Of a stretch of 14,864 nucleotides of DNA, positions 14,022 to 14,864 are shown piece after piece. A program made the translations under genes and the position numbers. This DNA comes from DATCDR01 sp036510575 (GTDB taxonomy: Bacteria > Actinomycetota > Acidimicrobiia > Acidimicrobiales > Bog-793): contig DATCDR010000244.1 of assembly GCA_036510575.1 (NCBI GenBank), positions 1 to 14,864 on the forward strand. The letters run 5' to 3'. How positions within the stretch are numbered: position 1 is the stretch's first letter; each line of letters opens with the position of its first letter. The notes beneath the pieces were generated by a model. That model was not told the DNA's origin and searched no databases. It was given only the letters and a program-made list of their open reading frames with translations.

Positions 14022-14864
14022 GTGCCGGATTCGTCAGCTTCATCGTCAAGTGACGGGCTACGGCTGCGTAACGAGACGACGTACCGTGATCTAAAGGTCG
14101 TACCTGGCTTTTTCCACGTGATGCTGGCGTCGATCTGTTGCAAGAGCGCGGCGCGTATGTACCAGGTGCTGCTCGTGCTCTTCGTGCTCGCGATCTTCCA
14201 CTCCCCTGGACTTTCGGGCCTGATCGTGCTGGTCAGCCTGATCCCTGGCATCGTGCTCAGTCCGATCGCCGGCGCCCTCTTAGACCGCAGGGGACGGGTC
14301 CTCTTGATGGGGGTGGACTACCTCGTTGCAGGGCTTTCGGTGACCGCGGTGATGACGCTTTCGCTGCTGCACGCCCTCTCGATCCCGGCGCTGTTCGTTA
14401 TCGTCGGTGCCGGATCCATCACGCAACCACTGAGTGCGGTCGGCGCGAGGGCGCTTTTGCCAACGATTGTCCCGCGGCACCTCTGGGACCGGGCGAACGG
14501 CCTCGACTCAACGACGTACGTGATCGCGACGGTGCTCGGTCCGGCCACCGCCGGCCTTTCTGTGGCAGTCATCGGGGTCCGGTGGGCGCTTGGCATCCCG
14601 ATCCTGCTCTACATGTGCGCCGCAGTCGCCCTCATCGGCGTAAAGGCACCGTCACCGGCACCTCCTGACGGGGCAACACTCCTTGGTGACGCGTTCGGCG
14701 CGGTGCGCTACGTCTTTGCCAACCAGGTCCTTCGTCAGCTTGCGCTCACGATCACGATCTTTAACGCGGGCATTGCGGTCACGACCGTCGCCGTGCCGGT
14801 CTACGTGATCCGCCACCTCCACGGGGGCTCGACCACGACCGGGCTGATGATCGCCACGCTCGGC
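14022..14864 (+). CDS. MFS transporter, N-terminal part (cut by window end)
   Basis: The first 281 residues of a major facilitator superfamily permease are present; the frame is still open at the window edge. A hydrophilic leader (about 30 residues, SSASSSSDGLRLRNETTYRD) is followed by helix MYQVLLVLFVLAIF. GLIVLVSLIPGIVLSPIAGALLDRRGRVLLM comes next and contains the motif A-like GxLxDRxGR. Then come a helix of the VTAVMTLSLLHALSIPALFVIV type and ITQPLSAVGARALLPTIVPRHLWDRANGLDS, a segment typical of the MFS_3/enterobactin-exporter-like group. Later helices (VRWALGIPILLYMCAAVALIG, LALTITIFNAGIAVTTVAVPV) are intact. It is probably an efflux permease with unknown substrate. GTG 14022 was chosen because TAGATA lies 6 nt upstream with no Shine-Dalgarno; ATG 14121 or 14157 would cut into the first helix region. 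Confidence 0.88.
   Translation, partial: MPDSSASSSSDGLRLRNETTYRDLKVVPGFFHVMLASICCKSAARMYQVLLVLFVLAIFHSPGLSGLIVLVSLIPGIVLSPIAGALLDRRGRVLLMGVDYLVAGLSVTAVMTLSLLHALSIPALFVIVGAGSITQPLSAVGARALLPTIVPRHLWDRANGLDSTTYVIATVLGPATAGLSVAVIGVRWALGIPILLYMCAAVALIGVKAPSPAPPDGATLLGDAFGAVRYVFANQVLRQLALTITIFNAGIAVTTVAVPVYVIRHLHGGSTTTGLMIATLG

Noticed and set aside
14138..14668. Plus-strand open frame of 176 codons at the right end
   Set aside because: It is out of frame with the MFS transporter that starts at 14022. Its product is Arg/Pro-rich with no membrane helices.

Overview
The window is GC-rich chromosomal DNA, most likely from an actinobacterium. The grounds are base composition, actinobacterial-looking protein variants (dienelactone hydrolase, pyruvate kinase, TnpB), frequent GTG starts, and several genes with a -10-like hexamer 6-8 nt before the start codon, which suggests leaderless transcripts. 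An Acidimicrobiia-like lineage is possible, but this is inference only. No rRNA, tRNA or CRISPR array was seen.

Left part (1-3000, + strand): a small helix-turn-helix-like protein overlaps tag (3-methyladenine DNA glycosylase I) by 4 nt. Next is a thioredoxin-like CxxC protein whose start lies in a 17-bp tandem repeat. A dienelactone hydrolase-family enzyme and a small MCTMI-type conserved protein follow as a pair. Pyruvate kinase (3013-4539) has several residue changes at the potassium site. Directly after it lies a decayed tnpB with a frameshift, an in-frame stop and no C-terminal catalytic part.

Middle part (5100-10900): an FKBP-type prolyl isomerase and an FMN-binding (PNPOx-like) protein lie on the minus strand. 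A class II aldolase/adducin-like protein (+) faces a Rieske ring-hydroxylating oxygenase alpha subunit (-) with two bases between them. A 64-residue putative zinc protein is divergent from the oxygenase, and a DHA2-type MFS exporter follows. With the dienelactone hydrolase-like enzyme, these genes suggest small-molecule or aromatic catabolism and export, but the substrate cannot be read from sequence. Downstream is a minus-strand remnant of a second MFS transporter, in which a short N-terminal piece is joined out of frame to a C-terminal piece.

Right part (10996-14864): a tightly coupled four-gene minus-strand operon is the most unusual feature. A 131-residue protein of unknown family is followed by three proteins, each apparently built from two YbjQ-like ('heavy-metal-binding', DUF74) domains, six domains in all, with one middle copy strongly diverged. 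Divergent from it, a further MFS transporter runs off the right edge. The shared 102-bp intergenic region carries -10-like elements for both directions.
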